This document shows positions 1-13,700 of a stretch of 64,000 bases of DNA, one piece after another (within the stretch, counting starts at the first letter, position 1; the number at the start of each line of letters is the position of its first letter). The notes below the pieces were generated by a model. It was not told the origin of the DNA and did not search any database. It was given only the letters and a program-made list of their open reading frames with translations. The DNA is from Mytilus trossulus (Eukaryota > Mollusca > Bivalvia > Mytilida > Mytilidae), in NCBI RefSeq assembly GCF_036588685.1, contig NC_086377.1, positions 79,738,283-79,802,282 on the forward strand, in the 5' to 3' direction. The position numbers were made by a program, and so were the translations under genes.

Positions 1-74
1 GTAGTTCTATAGTTATACCGATACATTTTTACTTAATAAATATCAGTTTCAGTTTAAATTGAGAAAAAAACTAA

Positions 75-1030
75 ATAAGGAATGTGTCTATGGGACACAG
101 ATGATGCCCCAGCTTGCATAATGCAGTAAAAGTGACACTACCCAAATTTGTAATTGATCTACCTTTTTTGGTAATAAGCATTATATTTAAGTTTTTTAAA
201 ATTTCATTGAGGTAAACATACGTCGGAGAACAGAAACGAAAAATTCCGCATTTCTTTCCTTTGTAAAAGTCATAACTCTAAAACGGTAAAAGGGAAGGCA
301 CCAAAATTCGAACGTGATCTTTGTTTTTTGGTAGAATTTTTAAAGTTTGGTTGAGGCAGGGACTTTTTTTTACTAACGGGACTGGTCACTTATAACGATA
401 TCTAAATTATCAGACAAATAAACTATATGCTCAATTTTATCAAAAAATCGTTTTTATGAAATTTTATACATTTTGTCATTGCAAAATGCTGTTTTTCAAA
501 ACATTTCTCGAATCGCGTTTTAAATATTGATCTTTGAACTTTGAGGAATTTGTTCGTTGAATTGTCAGTGGCCGCCATCTTGTGTGATATGTAAACCATT
601 TTAAACAACTGGGGTGATCTTAAAAACGATACGTCTCAGTTAAATAATTCATCATTCTTTCAAAATCTTATATTTTTTTGTCATCTTAAACGGCTATTAA
701 TCAGATTTTATATATACAACTAATAATAATTATACAATTACAATGTACTGTGAAGTACTCAAATAACTACTAGCATTGTATATCAGAGATTCAAAAATAA
801 GTTTATTGTAGGGTGGTAGCTTTAAACAGGAGGCTGAGTAATCAAATAAAAACAATAGAGACGAGTCCCGTTAGTATAGAAAGTCCCTGGTTGAGGCAAA
901 CTTAAGTAAGGAAATGGAAACACAAAAATTAGCTATTTACCCATTTTTAAAGGGACATAACTCTAGTATACTAAAAGTGACGCCACACAATTGAAATTTG
1001 TTCTAAGTATCTGAGTAAACTGCTCGGTTG
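75..1030. repeat. Dispersed GGGACAC/CATAACTCTA repeat, split by a MITE
   Basis: Starts near AAGGAATGTGTCTATGGGAC and shows two degenerate units with the words 'cataactctaaaacggtaaaag', 'ggttgaggca' and 'aacagaaacgaaaaattc'. The same family recurs at 59036-59390 in nearly the same order. It is interrupted at 358-888. It is non-coding and presumably lies in a 3' intron or flank of the Roc gene. Confidence 0.6.
358..888. mobile_element. 531-bp MITE with AGGGACTTT termini
   Basis: Left end AGGGACTTTTTTTTACTAAC and right end, reverse complemented, AGGGACTTTCTATACTAACG form about 26-bp imperfect TIRs. The 9-bp word GGTTGAGGC lies at 349-357 and again at 889-897. Removing one copy plus the element restores the surrounding repeat (tttggttgaggcaaac). 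No coding capacity. A canonical YY1-like GGCCGCCATCTTG lies at 570-582. The exact duplication length (7-10 bp) depends on where the termini are drawn. Confidence 0.7.
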
Positions 1031-1308
1031 CCTGCTGCCGTACATCACCAATTAAAAAACCAATATTTTCATTCAGAAATCTGTTAAACAATTGTATGCA
1101 TTTCACAATTATTAACACTGTGGATAAAAAAATATTACTTTTTTTTACTAATCATATTACATAAAAGGTCTCACCAAAACAAATATTAGTATAGGATATT
1201 ATTAAACAGTCTGTCACGCTCTAATAACAGGTAGGTAAACACTTTTTGGATATTTGATCATTTCTACCTGCAGTATATATTCACTACATAATGAAAATAC
1301 ATACACAC

Positions 1309-1762
1309 CTGTGATAAAAGATCTCATAACTTCCACCATAAGAAGGGGGTTGATCATTACATTATCTCTCAGTTGGGGTGTATCGAAATAAACAATCTTC
1401 CCCAGAGAATGATGAAAATGTAGGAAATCAGTCAACTGCTCAGGGGACAGGACAGACACCTCGCTGATAGCATTTAATTCTTTAACTTCAGCCAATGACA
1501 TTATTTGCTTTCCTTCTGCCACTAGTTCAGCGATCTCTAGCTCTAGTGGCACACAAGCATTGGGCATTCTTTCACCCCAGCATGGGTGGTCGAATGTAAG
1601 TTCTGTAATTGTTTTCTTTAGAACTTCTATTTCTGGGTCGGCTTGATCTTTGGCATTGACAAATATTAGAGGTCTAAGGACCAGATGATGTTTTCCCTCG
1701 TGGTCTTTAAACAATTCCTCAATTCCTCTGTAAAGCTCTTCACGTCTGGTCGCAATATTCTC
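1309..1762 (-). CDS. Ank-Roc-COR gene, exon 11 (end of Roc, start of COR)
   Basis: Acceptor gtttaacag, donor ACAG|GTGTGT, leaving one base. About 151 codons begin ENIATRREELYRGIEELFKD, the last Roc helix, then PLIFVNAKDQ. A COR-like segment follows: VPLELEIAEL, then LSPEQLTDFLHFHHSLGKIV, then NPLLMVEVMRSFI. The L-x-F-L-H-x-x-G-x-I-v-y-F pattern is characteristic of COR-A. Only the beginning of COR is present, and I found no convincing continuing exon in 1-1308. Confidence 0.85.
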
Positions 1763-4700
1763 CTGTTAAACATAAAAAAATAATACACTGATACTGCATC
1801 GCACACCTGGTGATTTATATGCATCTTCAATGGTGGAATATTCCAACACGTACTACAATCTGAAATTTTCAAATGACATACATCTTCTCTTATAGGTCAA
1901 TTTTACACTTTTAACCTAGATCTTATACTTTCAAAGATAACAGACTGAAACTGTTATCAGTTGTTAAATCTTACATTCCAAGGGGAATAAAATGAAAAGA
2001 GTCTTTTGAAAGAAACACTAGCTATTTATATTTGTGTTTAGTAATTCACTTTTAATTACCTACCTAGTATAGAAACACAAGTAAACAAATAAGTCACATT
2101 TAATAAGTTGTCAATACATCTAAAACAGGTCAAGAGGGTATTTGCATGAACATATGGATATTGTTATAGTTCAATTTTTTGTTGATAAAAATTATAATTA
2201 TTTTAAAACAAAGCATGAATCGTCCTCATGCATTCCCTGTCCAGATTTTTTATTTCATCAACTCATCAACATTTGTATTACGTTTTGGAATTTCAAATAT
2301 TTTGGGGACTTACATCACTGAAAATACAGTTAAGACGTATATCTTGTGCAGAAGTTAACCACTAAATGCTAAACTTTCACTTTGTCAAAATATTTGTTGA
2401 AATAAAACTGACTTAAATACAACTTTAACAATCAAACTGAGCAATTGTTATAGTCAATAGACATTGCCCGAGAGTGACACGGCAAAGAAAAAAAATTTTA
2501 ACATTTAAACTGAGCAATTGTTTAAAGTCAATAGACCATGCCCGACAGTGACACGGCTAAGAAAATTCAAACTTTAACATTTAAACTGAGCAATTGTTTA
2601 AAGTCAATAGACTATGCCCGAGAGTGACACGGCCAAGAAAATACAAACTTTTACAATTTAAACTGAGCAATTGTTTGAAGTGAAAAGACCATGACCGAGA
2701 GTGACACTGCAGAGAATCTTCATGAAAATTTACTACATTTGAAAATGCCTGTACCAAGTCAGGAATATGACAGTTCTTGTCCATTCGTTTTTGATGCGTT
2801 TTGTTTTTTGATTTTGCCATGTGATTATGGACTTTCCAAATTGATTTTCCTCTGAGTTCAGTATTTTTGTGATTTTACTTTTGAATATTAATACAAACGC
2901 AAACCGAATATCAATTTTCTTATCTATAAGTGGTTCTTCATATATTCTACTCTAGTTATAGGCCCTTTAATCTGATCTTAAGTCTATTACCCGCCAATCA
3001 ATTAGGATCTTGTTCTTTTAAAAGTGTAGCTTTACACGAAGTTTGGTCAAGTTAAGACATATCGGCATATTATCATTATGTAAGCAGTTTTTACACATTA
3101 TTCAAGTGTTTCAAATGGCAATGACTAACTACTATATTTCTAACATAAGATAACTCACCAATGGTACTTTGTCTTTGTGAGTGGCAACAAACAAGATCTT
3201 TGGAATGCCTGCATATACAACCTTACAATAGGTCAGGATGGAATTGACCCAATATTGCAAGAATACTACAAAATAAAATCAAAATCTGTCATAAAAAAAG
3301 TATAAACTGTCTCTCATCTTTGTCTATGTGAATATTAAACAAAGGAAGCAGATGGAATACAAATTCATGACTAAATTTAACAAGTAATTCCATTCCCCTG
3401 CTTACTTTTTTAGGCATAAAAAATAAGGAAATAAATCTGGATGGTATATGAAGAAAAAATTCATCAAAACTATAATTTTTAGTCTTTGGGTAGATATTTT
3501 GAGAAATCAGTATGTAAACATTCTAACATTAAATATGTTTTCTGGTTAACTCATTATAAGACAATCTGACTTTCTTTAGGAAAACATTTTTTTCACATTG
3601 CTTAATGACTAGGCCATAAATTGTGAATTTGACAATACATTGCTTAACTTATTTTTACAACAAATAAACATATATGAAAAAAATAAGGATTACATTTGTT
3701 TTGCTGCTACTTAATACAAAGTTTTAACAAAAATAGGTTTCAGGAATAACAACAAAAGTGCACACACTGAAATTTCTCACCTTCTTTACTAAGCATTTAT
3801 ATTATGTTGATAGTCCTACATATAAAGTTTAACTACAACTATCACATAAACTTAACATGATCCAAGAAAATGAGGTCAAGGTCAGATAAAGTAAACAGAA
3901 ATACATGTAGACCTAACAATCATTCAATACACTAAATGAAGTTGACCTATTGCCTATAGTTTCTAAGAAACAGACTTAAATAAACTCATTATAGATACTA
4001 GGATTAAGTTTTGTATTTACACCAGACCGCGTTCCGTCTACAGAAGACTCATCAGTGACTCTAGAATTCAAAAATGTTAAAAAGTCTAAATAAAGTACGA
4101 AGTTGATGAGCATTTAGGACTAAAATTGCTAAACGTTTTGTCAAATACAGCTAAGGTGGTCTATTCCTGGGTAGAAAAGACTAAGTATTTCAAAAATTCA
4201 AAAGTTTGGTAAACAATTTATAGATATGACCAACAAAACTAAACATTGACCAATGAACCATAAAAAGGAGGTCAAGGTCAGATGAACCATTCCAGGCAGA
4301 CATGAACACCGTACAATCAATCTATGCATCACATAAACATGTAGTTGAACTATTGCTTAAAGTATCTAAGAAACAAACTTAACCATAAAAACTTAACATT
4401 GATCAATGATCCATGAAAATGAGGTCAAGGTCAGATGATACCTGGAGACTGACATGTACACCATAAAATATTTCCATACACCAAATATAGTTGACCTATA
4501 ATATATAGTATAAGAAACAAATACTAGAAAACTCAATCAAATGAAAATGAGGTTAAGGTCAGATCACACCTGTCTGTTGGACATGTACACCCTACAATCA
4601 TTTCAGATACAAAATATAGTAGACCAATGGCATACTGTATAAAAAACATACCAAAACACAAAAAAATAACTATAACTACTGAACCATGAAAATGATGTCA

Positions 4701-7700
4701 AGGTCGGATCACACCTGCCAGTAGGACATGTACAACTTACAATTCTTCCATACACCAAATATACTAGACCATCAAAACTTAACCTTGTTCACCTATCCAT
4801 GAAATGAGGTCGAGGTCAAGTGAAAACTGTCTGACTGACATGAGGACCTTGCAAGGTACACACATACATACAACCGCAGAGGTAGAACCCTGAACAGTTT
4901 GTGCATGTTTGGACACAATATTCAAGCTTGATACTGTCTGAATTTGATTGTTATCAAATTTTTGACATAATATAAGTTTCTGACACTAAATAAATGTGGT
5001 GAATTATCTAACAAAATTTTAATGGGTTAAAAAAATTGTAATACATTTCAATTGAATATCTCTTGCTATTGCACAATACTGTGCAAAAGAAGATTTCTTG
5101 CTATTGCCCAATACTGTGCAATTGAATATTTCTTGCAATTGCGCAATATTGTGCAATTCAATATTTCTTGCTATTGCTCAATACTGTGAAATTGAATATT
5201 TCTTGCTATTGCGCAAAACTGTGAAATCGAAGATTTCTTGCTATTGCACAATATTGTGCTATTGGATATTTCTTATTATTGTGCAATACTGTGCAATTGA
5301 AGATTTTTTGCTATTGCCCAATACTGTGCAATTGAATATTTCTTGCAATTGCGCAATATTGTGCAATTCAATATTTCTTGCTTTTTGTGCAATACTGTGC
5401 AATTGAAGATTTCTTGCTGTTGCGCAATACTGTGCAATTGAAGATTTCTTGCTTTTTGTGCAATACTGTGCAATTGAGCTAGAGATCCATACACTTGAAC
5501 ACAAGTTATTGTCTGGAAACTAGAAAAATGCTTATTTTCGGCCCCTTTTTGGCCCTTAATTCCTAAGTGTTTCCGGCAATTACCCCCAAACTCAATTCCA
5601 GCTTTCCCTTTGTGGAACCTTGTAGTACAATTAGTACAACTAGAACAATGTTTGTTGTTTGCTTCTTTTTTGGCCCCTTATTCCTAAAATTTTGAGGCAA
5701 TTACCCCCTGAATCAATCCCAGCCTTCCCTTTGTGATTTGGAACCTTGTGGTACAAGGTCAGAGAGATCAATTCACTAACACACAAGTTAATGTCTGGAA
5801 GTAACAAAAATGCTTATTTTTGGCTCTTTTTTGGCCCCTAATTCCTTAACTGCTGGTACCATAACCCCCAAAATCCATCCCAAACTTCCTTTTGTGATAT
5901 TGAACTGTATGGTAAAATTTCATAGAAATGCATTTACTTAAACTACAGTTAATGTGCGAAAAGTAAAGTGTCTCAGGATGATGACATTGAAGCAATCGTC
6001 AAACCAATATACGACCGCAAAAATGTGATGTTGTGGTATAAAAATGTGATGTTGTCTGTCAATAAGTGCAACACTCTGTTCATGCTTATGATAAAATCAT
6101 CAGCTCCTTTTTGTGAGAATTCACTCATTTAAAATCTAAAGAAATTTTCAGGAAAGAGCTTTATCACAATATACCGTATAGCGGGTTATTTTCGCGGGTG
6201 TAAAATTTCGCGATTTTCATTGAATAAGGTATACGAAATATTTTTGCGGTTATTTTTTTGGCGGTTTCGAAACTGTTTTCAATATATTTGCATGTACACT
6301 TTTAAATTGGCGGAATTTATTTTGGCGATTTTGTTCTCTCCGCGAAAATAAGCGAAAATTTACACCCCGCGAAAAAAACCCGCTATACGGTATCATGATG
6401 TCATTCTATTGTTCTGCCAACTGATTTGAAAATTTTCAGTTGTTTGCTCATGCTCTAACTTCCTAAAAGAGTTGGCCACTCAATTTGATTCAAATTTAAC
6501 TGATCATTTTTGTGTATACAAAACACTTTTCAAAATACAAAAAAATAAAACCTGGTATCTTTGATAAATATTATTGTATAACCTCATATCAATGTTTCAA
6601 AATGTGAGACATATTGAGGTTAATATGGTAGTTTGTGACAATCTCAAAGTGGCAATGTAAACAAGTTACGTAAACATTTTGGTTTGCTTAAATATTTAGA
6701 AAAGACAATTTTTTATTTTTTTGAATTATCACCTTGCTGTTATAGAAATGATTGTTCGCATTATCGGAATGTAAATAACATGCATATTACCTGCTGGCGT
6801 TGGCGTCATGTGCTGCCCTGGAAAACACATCACATCAGGGACCTGTTCATGCAATTCTTTGCTCCCATCAAATACTACAAGAAACAATGCCCGGAACGTC
6901 ATGAAGGTCTGGTGTGTTGTTAAATAAACGTATTGTCCACCAAAATCCCAGAAGATAAGACGTCCAACTTTCATTTTATACTTCCCACTTTTGAGGACCT
7001 TTTCCATTTTCTTTCTAATTTCTTCTTTAGTCATTCTTGTTTTCATTTTCTTTTCCATCTGTTTTACCGTGTGAGGCACATTGGAGGATTTCATAGATGG
7101 TGGACATTGTGCTGCTGCAGACTCTTCTGAGGGCAAAGAGGAAAGTGTAGCTTTGGCATAACCAGTTGGGCTTGTATCTGCAGCTTTGATGAACTTTTTG
7201 GTTAGTTCACTCTCCTCCTCTTCTTCCAGAGAGGTCATTAAAACCTTATGGTACACAACATCCAGGGCATTATAAGAGTCTGCAATTATATTCAATACAT
7301 CAGGCAAATCAAACCCAAAACAGCTGCAGGCTGTCAAAACCAAGTGAAGAATGTAAGAAAAATCAGAATTAAGATAAGAATCATATCTTATCATGTGTAA
7401 CATTTACATAATGCTATTAACATATTTTAAAGAGAGTCATATTTTAACTGATTGATTTATGACATTATTGATTATGGAAAATAAATGTTAATTCATTGAT
7501 TAATTTTAACATTTAAATTCAATTTCAAAATATAAAACCTTAACATCGTTCTAATAAGATTAGTAAATTGTTAAGATTTTCATACACAAATCAGATTTGA
7601 TATTGAATTAATATGGTGCGTGAATAGAAGGCACAAAAAAATGGCTACAATGTGAAACTAATTTAAATCAGTGCTATAACATCTCTACTGATAGCGCAGT

Positions 7701-10700
7701 CCATGCAATAGTTTCTTTAAATGTGGTCAGATGTTTGTACTTGTACCCTTTCTCACCTGGATCAACAAGAATCCACTCTTTAGTAAGAATATCTAGGCCA
7801 CAGCGACCTTCTACCAGAGAAATCCCATCTGTCGGGTGTCGACCATCAGGTATAATTTCTCCAGCTAACAGCTTAACAAGAGTCGACTTCCCAACAGAAA
7901 ATTGGCCAGTTACCATGCATCTCATATCAAAAGATTCATAGCTGCCCTTCCCTAATAAACGATTTAACATGGCAGACTGTTGCCCTTTTCCGATGTAATC
8001 TAAAAAAAATTAAAAAAAATTGGAAAGTTTTGATTTGTTCATGTTGTGAAAAAAAAAATGTATCCATACAAACACTCATCATGCTCATAGATAATTTCTC
8101 CTCATTTGTTGGTCAATATGTTGATATGTCATCTTTTCGATATGTCAATGTGTTAAATATGTCACAATGTCTTTATGTCTATGTGTTGATGTATTAGCCT
8201 GTTTATGTATTGAATTATTGGTGTAATGATGTAGAAGTTTGTTAATGTGTTAAGTTGTTAGTGTTTTAATATATTAATGTGTTGATATATGAATATTTTA
8301 ATGTGTTGAAATTTCAGTGTGTCAATATGTCTGTGTCGATGTATGAGTCTGCATGATAATGTGTTAAAATGTCAGTTTGTCGATATCTCTGTGTGGATGA
8401 ATTTATCTGTTAATGTGTTAATTTATAAGTGTGTTGATATGTCTACATGTTGATGTACAAGTCTGTTAATTTGTTGATCTGTTAGTGTGCCAATATGTCA
8501 AGGTGTATGTATGAGTCTGAAATTTTAGTTAATATGTCAGTGTGTCAATATGTTTATGTGTCGATGTATGAGTGTTAATGTATTGATATATCAGTATGTT
8601 AATGCATTGATGTTTGAATCTGTTAATGTGTTAATCTGTCAGTGTGTTTATATGGCAATGCATTGATTTTTAAGTCTCTCAAGGTATCAATATGTCATGG
8701 TGTTGATGTATGAGTCTAGTTCTATGTAGATCTGTCAGTGTTTTGATGTATGAGTGTTAATGGGTTGATTTGTCAGTATGTCGATGTATCAATGTGTAGA
8801 TGTTTTAGTATGTTAATGTGTTGATATGTTGATGTTTTGATATGTCATGTGTAGATTTATGAATCTGTAATAGTGTTCATCTGTCAGTGTGTCAATATGC
8901 AAATGTGTTGCTGTGTGAGTCTGTTAATGTGTCGTAATGTCAACTTGTGGATGTTAGAGACTGTTAATGCGTTGATTTGACAGTGTGATGATGTAGAATT
9001 TGTTAATGTGTTGATTTTGTCAGTGTGATGATGTAGAAGTATGTTAATGTGTTGATTTGTCAGTGTGGCGATGTGTCAATGTGTAGATGTTTTAGTATGT
9101 TTATGTGTTGATATGTTGATGTGTTGATATGTCATGTGTAGATTTATGAATCTGTAATAGTGTTCATCTGTCAGTGTGTCAATATCCGAATGAGTTGCTG
9201 TGTGAGTCTGTTAATGTGTCGTAATGTCAACTTGTGGAAGTTAGAGACTGTTAATGTGTTGATTTGACAGTGTGTCAATGTGTTAATGTATGAGTTGTTC
9301 AATATGTTTGTGGTTCAATATGTCAAGAGTGTCTATATGTCTATGTATTGATGTATGATCCTGTCAATGTGTCAATATGTCGACGTGTGAATATTTTAGT
9401 CTGTTAATGTGTTGATTTGTCAGTGTGTCAAATTGTCAATATGCAAATGTTTCAGTCTGTTAATGTGTAGATCTGTCAATGTGTCAATGTATGAGTCTAT
9501 TAATGTGTTCATCTGTCAATGTGTTTATGTTTGAGTCTGGTAAGATGTTGATATTCAGTGTGTCAATATGTCAATGTGTTGATGTTTGAGTCTGGTTATA
9601 TGTTGATATGTCAGTGTGTCAATATGGCAATGTGTTGATGTTTGAGTCTGGTTATATGTTGATATGTCAGTGTGCCAATATGTCAATGTGTTGATGTTTG
9701 AGTCTGGTTATATGTTGATATGTCAGTGTGTCAATATCCAATGTGCTGATGCATGAGTCTATCAATGTGTTGATCTATTAGCGTGATGATGTATGTGTGC
9801 TTAAGTGTTGATCTGTCAATGTTTCAATATGTCAATGTGTAGATGTATGAATCTGGTTATATGTTGATATGTAAGTGTGTCAATATGTCAATGTGTTGAT
9901 GTATGAATCTGGTTATATGTTGTTATGTAAGTGTGTCAATATGTCAATGTGTTGATGTATGAATCTGGTTATATGTTGATATGTAAGTGTGTCAATATGT
10001 CAATGTGTTGATGTATGAGTCTGGTTATATGTTGATATGTAAGTGTGTCAATAGGTCAATGTGTTGATGTATGAATCTGGTTATATGTTGATATGTAAGT
10101 GTGTCAATATGTCAATGTGTTGATGCATGAATCTGGTTATATGTTGATATGTAAGTGTGTCAATATGTCAATGTGTTGATGTATGAATCTGGTTATATGT
10201 TGTTATGTAAGTGTGTCAATATGTCAATGTGTTGATGTATGAATCTGGTTATATGTTGATATGTAAGTGTGTCAATATGTCAATATGTTGATGTATGAAT
10301 CTGGTTATATGTTGATATGTAAGTGTGTCAATATGTCAATGTGTTGATGTATGAGTCTGGTTATATGTTGATATGTAAGTGTGTCAATAGGTCAATGTGT
10401 TGATGTATGAATCTGGTTATATGTTGATATGTAAGTGTGTCAATATGTCAATGTGTTGATGCATGAATCTGGTTATATGTTGATATGTAAGTGTGTCAAT
10501 ATGTCAATGTGTTGATGTATGAATCTGGTTATATGTTGATATGTAAGTGTGTCAATATGTCAATATGTTGATGTATGAATCTGGTTATATGTTGTTATGT
10601 AAGTGTGTCAATATGTCAATGTGTTGATGTATGAATCTGGTTATATGTTGATATGTAAGTGTGTCAATATGTCAATGTGTTGATGTATGAATCTGGTTAT

Positions 10701-13700
10701 ATGTTGATATGTAAGTGTGTCAATATGTCAATGTGTTGATGTATGAGCCTGTCAATGTGTTGATCTATCAGCGTGATGACAAATGTGTGTTAAAGTGTTG
10801 ATTTGTCAGTGTGTGGATATGTCAAATTGTTGAAGTGGGAGACTGGTAATATGTTGATCTGTCAGTGTGTCAATATGTCAATGTGTATGTTCAATATGTC
10901 ATTGTGTTGATGTACGAGTCTTTTAATATGTTGATCTATCAGTGTGAATCTTTTAATGTGTTAAGTTTGTCAATGTTTCAAAATGTATATGTGCTGATGT
11001 ATGGGTCTGTTTATTTTTTTGATTTGTCAGTGTGTCATTAAGTCAACTTGTTAATGTTTGAGTGTGTTTATATGTTGATTTGTCAGTGTGTCAAAATGTC
11101 AATGTGTTGATGTACCAGTCTGTTAATATGTTGATCTGTCAGTGTATCAATATGTCAATGTGTTGATGTGTTAAATCTGTTAGTGTGTCGATGTATCAAT
11201 GTGTAGATGTTTTAGTATGTTAATGTGTTGATATGTTGATGTGTCAATATGTATATGTGTTGATGTGTGAGTCTGTTAATGTGTTGATCTGTCAATGTGT
11301 TGATATGTCAAATGTTGATGTATGAGTCAGTTGATGTGTTGATCTGTCAGTGTGTCAATATGTTTATGTGTCGATGTAAGTGTTAATGTATTGATATATC
11401 AGTGTATTAATGTTTCATGTTTGAAACTGTTAATCTGTCAGTGTGTTTATATGGCAATGCATTGATTTTTAGGTCTCTCAAGGTATCAATATGTCATTGT
11501 GTTGATGTATGAGTCTTTTTATATGTAGATCTGTCAGTATTTTGATGTATGAGTGTTTATGGGTTGATTTGTCAGTGTGTCGATGTATCAATGTGTAGAT
11601 GTTTTAGTATGTTAATGTGTTGATATGTTGATGTGTCAATATGTATATGTGTTGATGTTTGAGTCTGTTAATGTGTTGATCTGTCAATGTGTTGATATAT
11701 CAAATGTTGATGTATGAGTCAGTTGATGTGTTGATCTGTCAGTGTTTCAATATAACAATGAGTCAATATATGAGTCTGTTATTTTTTCTAATCTGTCAGT
11801 GTGTCAATATGGTAATGTGTTGATGTATGAATCTGTTTAAGTGTTGATTTGTCAGTGTATCAATATGACAATGTGTTGATGTATGAATATGTTTATGTGT
11901 TGATTTGTCAGTGTAGCAATATGCCAATTGATGAGTCTGTTTCGTGTTGATCTGTCAGTTTGTCGATATGTCAATGTGCAGATGTATGAATCTGTAAAAG
12001 TGTTAATCTGTCAGTGTGTCAATATAGCAATATGCAGACCTCGACAATAACGCTTGTCCAATTGTCCGGTACCAGAGGGAAAAAAGGTCGGACAAGTAAA
12101 AGCTGTATCAAGCTTGTCCGTTGGGACAAGTACAATTATTCTGCAGAAAATAAACTTCATCCAACTTTAATGAACAGAGTATAATTATAAACAACAAACA
12201 AACAAAACAAATATTAATTTGACATGTTTCTGTCACGTGGTTTCTGTATTCTGTCTATTCAAATGCAAAACCTTTTTCTTCGACTTGCAATCGATAATTT
12301 AAACTGGTTCTTTGTCAGGTACTTTTTAACAGGTCAAAAGTATACTATTCTCGGAAACCAGTCTTACTGATCCGAATCAATGCTGCGCTTTATAGATAAG
12401 GTAACTCTATAGTACAGTTCGTCACCTGGACAGGTTTAGCTCGAAGTTTAAGACAGTCTGGCACCGTAGGACACATATTTAGTAGACATGATTGATAGAC
12501 AGTTTGGCAAGACAGGAGACAATTTGGGACCAAGACAAATCAGTATCTCATTTTCTTACCTTATTATGTTCTTTTTAATAAATACCATATGAGTTTTCTC
12601 ATTGGCAATCAGACCTCATCTTCTTTTTATTGATTGCATTTGAATAGATTCTGATGAGACTGGCATTGGTGAAAACTAGAACCTAAGTCCTGTGACATGA
12701 CTAGATTCAGTTGTACTCGACTCATATTTTTGAAAAGTATTTCAAAAGAAATTCATAAAAGTCAAATCTATTATTTAAATTCGTTTTGTTCCTTTAATCA
12801 ACTTAAAATGTAAAAAGGTTATTTTGGGTTAAAAAAAAATTGGACAAGTAACAATTTCATTCGGACAAGTAAGTTTTGGTATGTACTTGTCGTACTGGAC
12901 AAGTTGAAAAAAAGTTATTGTATACATGGTACAGGCCTGATGTGTCGATGCATATATGAGTCTGTTATTGTGTTGATCTGTCTAAGTGTGGATACATCAA
13001 TGTGTCAGTATATGAGTCTGTTTAAGTGTTGATCTGTCAATGTGTCAATATGTCAATGTGTAGATCTCTCAAGGCGTTGATGTGTAAAAAGCTTTAGAAC
13101 TGTCAATGTATAAATATGTCAATGTGTTAATTTGTCAACTGGTCAATGTGTCCATATGTCTTTGTGTCAATGTTTGAATTTGATCCTCTTTTGATACCTC
13201 AATTTTGAGATGATGATCTGTCAATGTTTTAATATGTCAATTTTTTAATAGGTCAACTGGTCAATGTGACTATCCGTATATGTGTCAATGTATTAATATG
13301 TCAAAAAACTACTTATTCTGTATAATCCAGTTGAGCTGATGGCTGGTTTTCAGCATTTCAACTTCCCCTTATTAGAGTCAACATGAAAAGACGGACACAA
13401 GTCCCTTAAAAACATTAAACATAAAATTGCAGATAGAGCACAAATTTCAACAAACGTCCATGAGAACAATTATTGATCCACCAGTGGCGTCCATCAGTTT
13501 GTACTTGCAAAGAAACCCTTCAATATGTAATTGCGTGATATCCGATCCATTTGTTTAATTTATTTTATTATTCCACACTTTGTAAATACTAATAGTTTAT
13601 TTTAATGAGACATCCATCTTCACTGAACTTAAAATTGAGAATGGAAATGGGGAATGTGTCAAAGAGACAACAACCACCATAGAAAAAACAACAGCAGAAG

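Larger units (their letters stand above)
8090..13310. repeat. 5-kb GT-rich satellite array (TGTTGATGTATGAATCTG family)
   Basis: The strand is composed of words such as 'gtgttgatgt', 'atgagtctg', 'gtcagtgtgtcaatatgtc'. From about 9590 to 10750 it becomes a regular 56-bp repeat; elsewhere units are diverged. It is interrupted by an unrelated insert at 12031-12935. It lies in the intron between Roc exons 7 and 8. No gene is seen. Confidence 0.9.

Noticed and set aside
1..1308. Additional COR exons at the left edge, e.g. around 1214-1300
   Set aside because: The frame beyond the GTGTGT donor shows no COR-like residues and ends at a stop soon after. No acceptor/donor pair with conserved sequence was found.
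5098..5504. Open frames on both strands over the 35-bp minisatellite
   Set aside because: By-products of a stop-poor tandem repeat; reading shifts between units.
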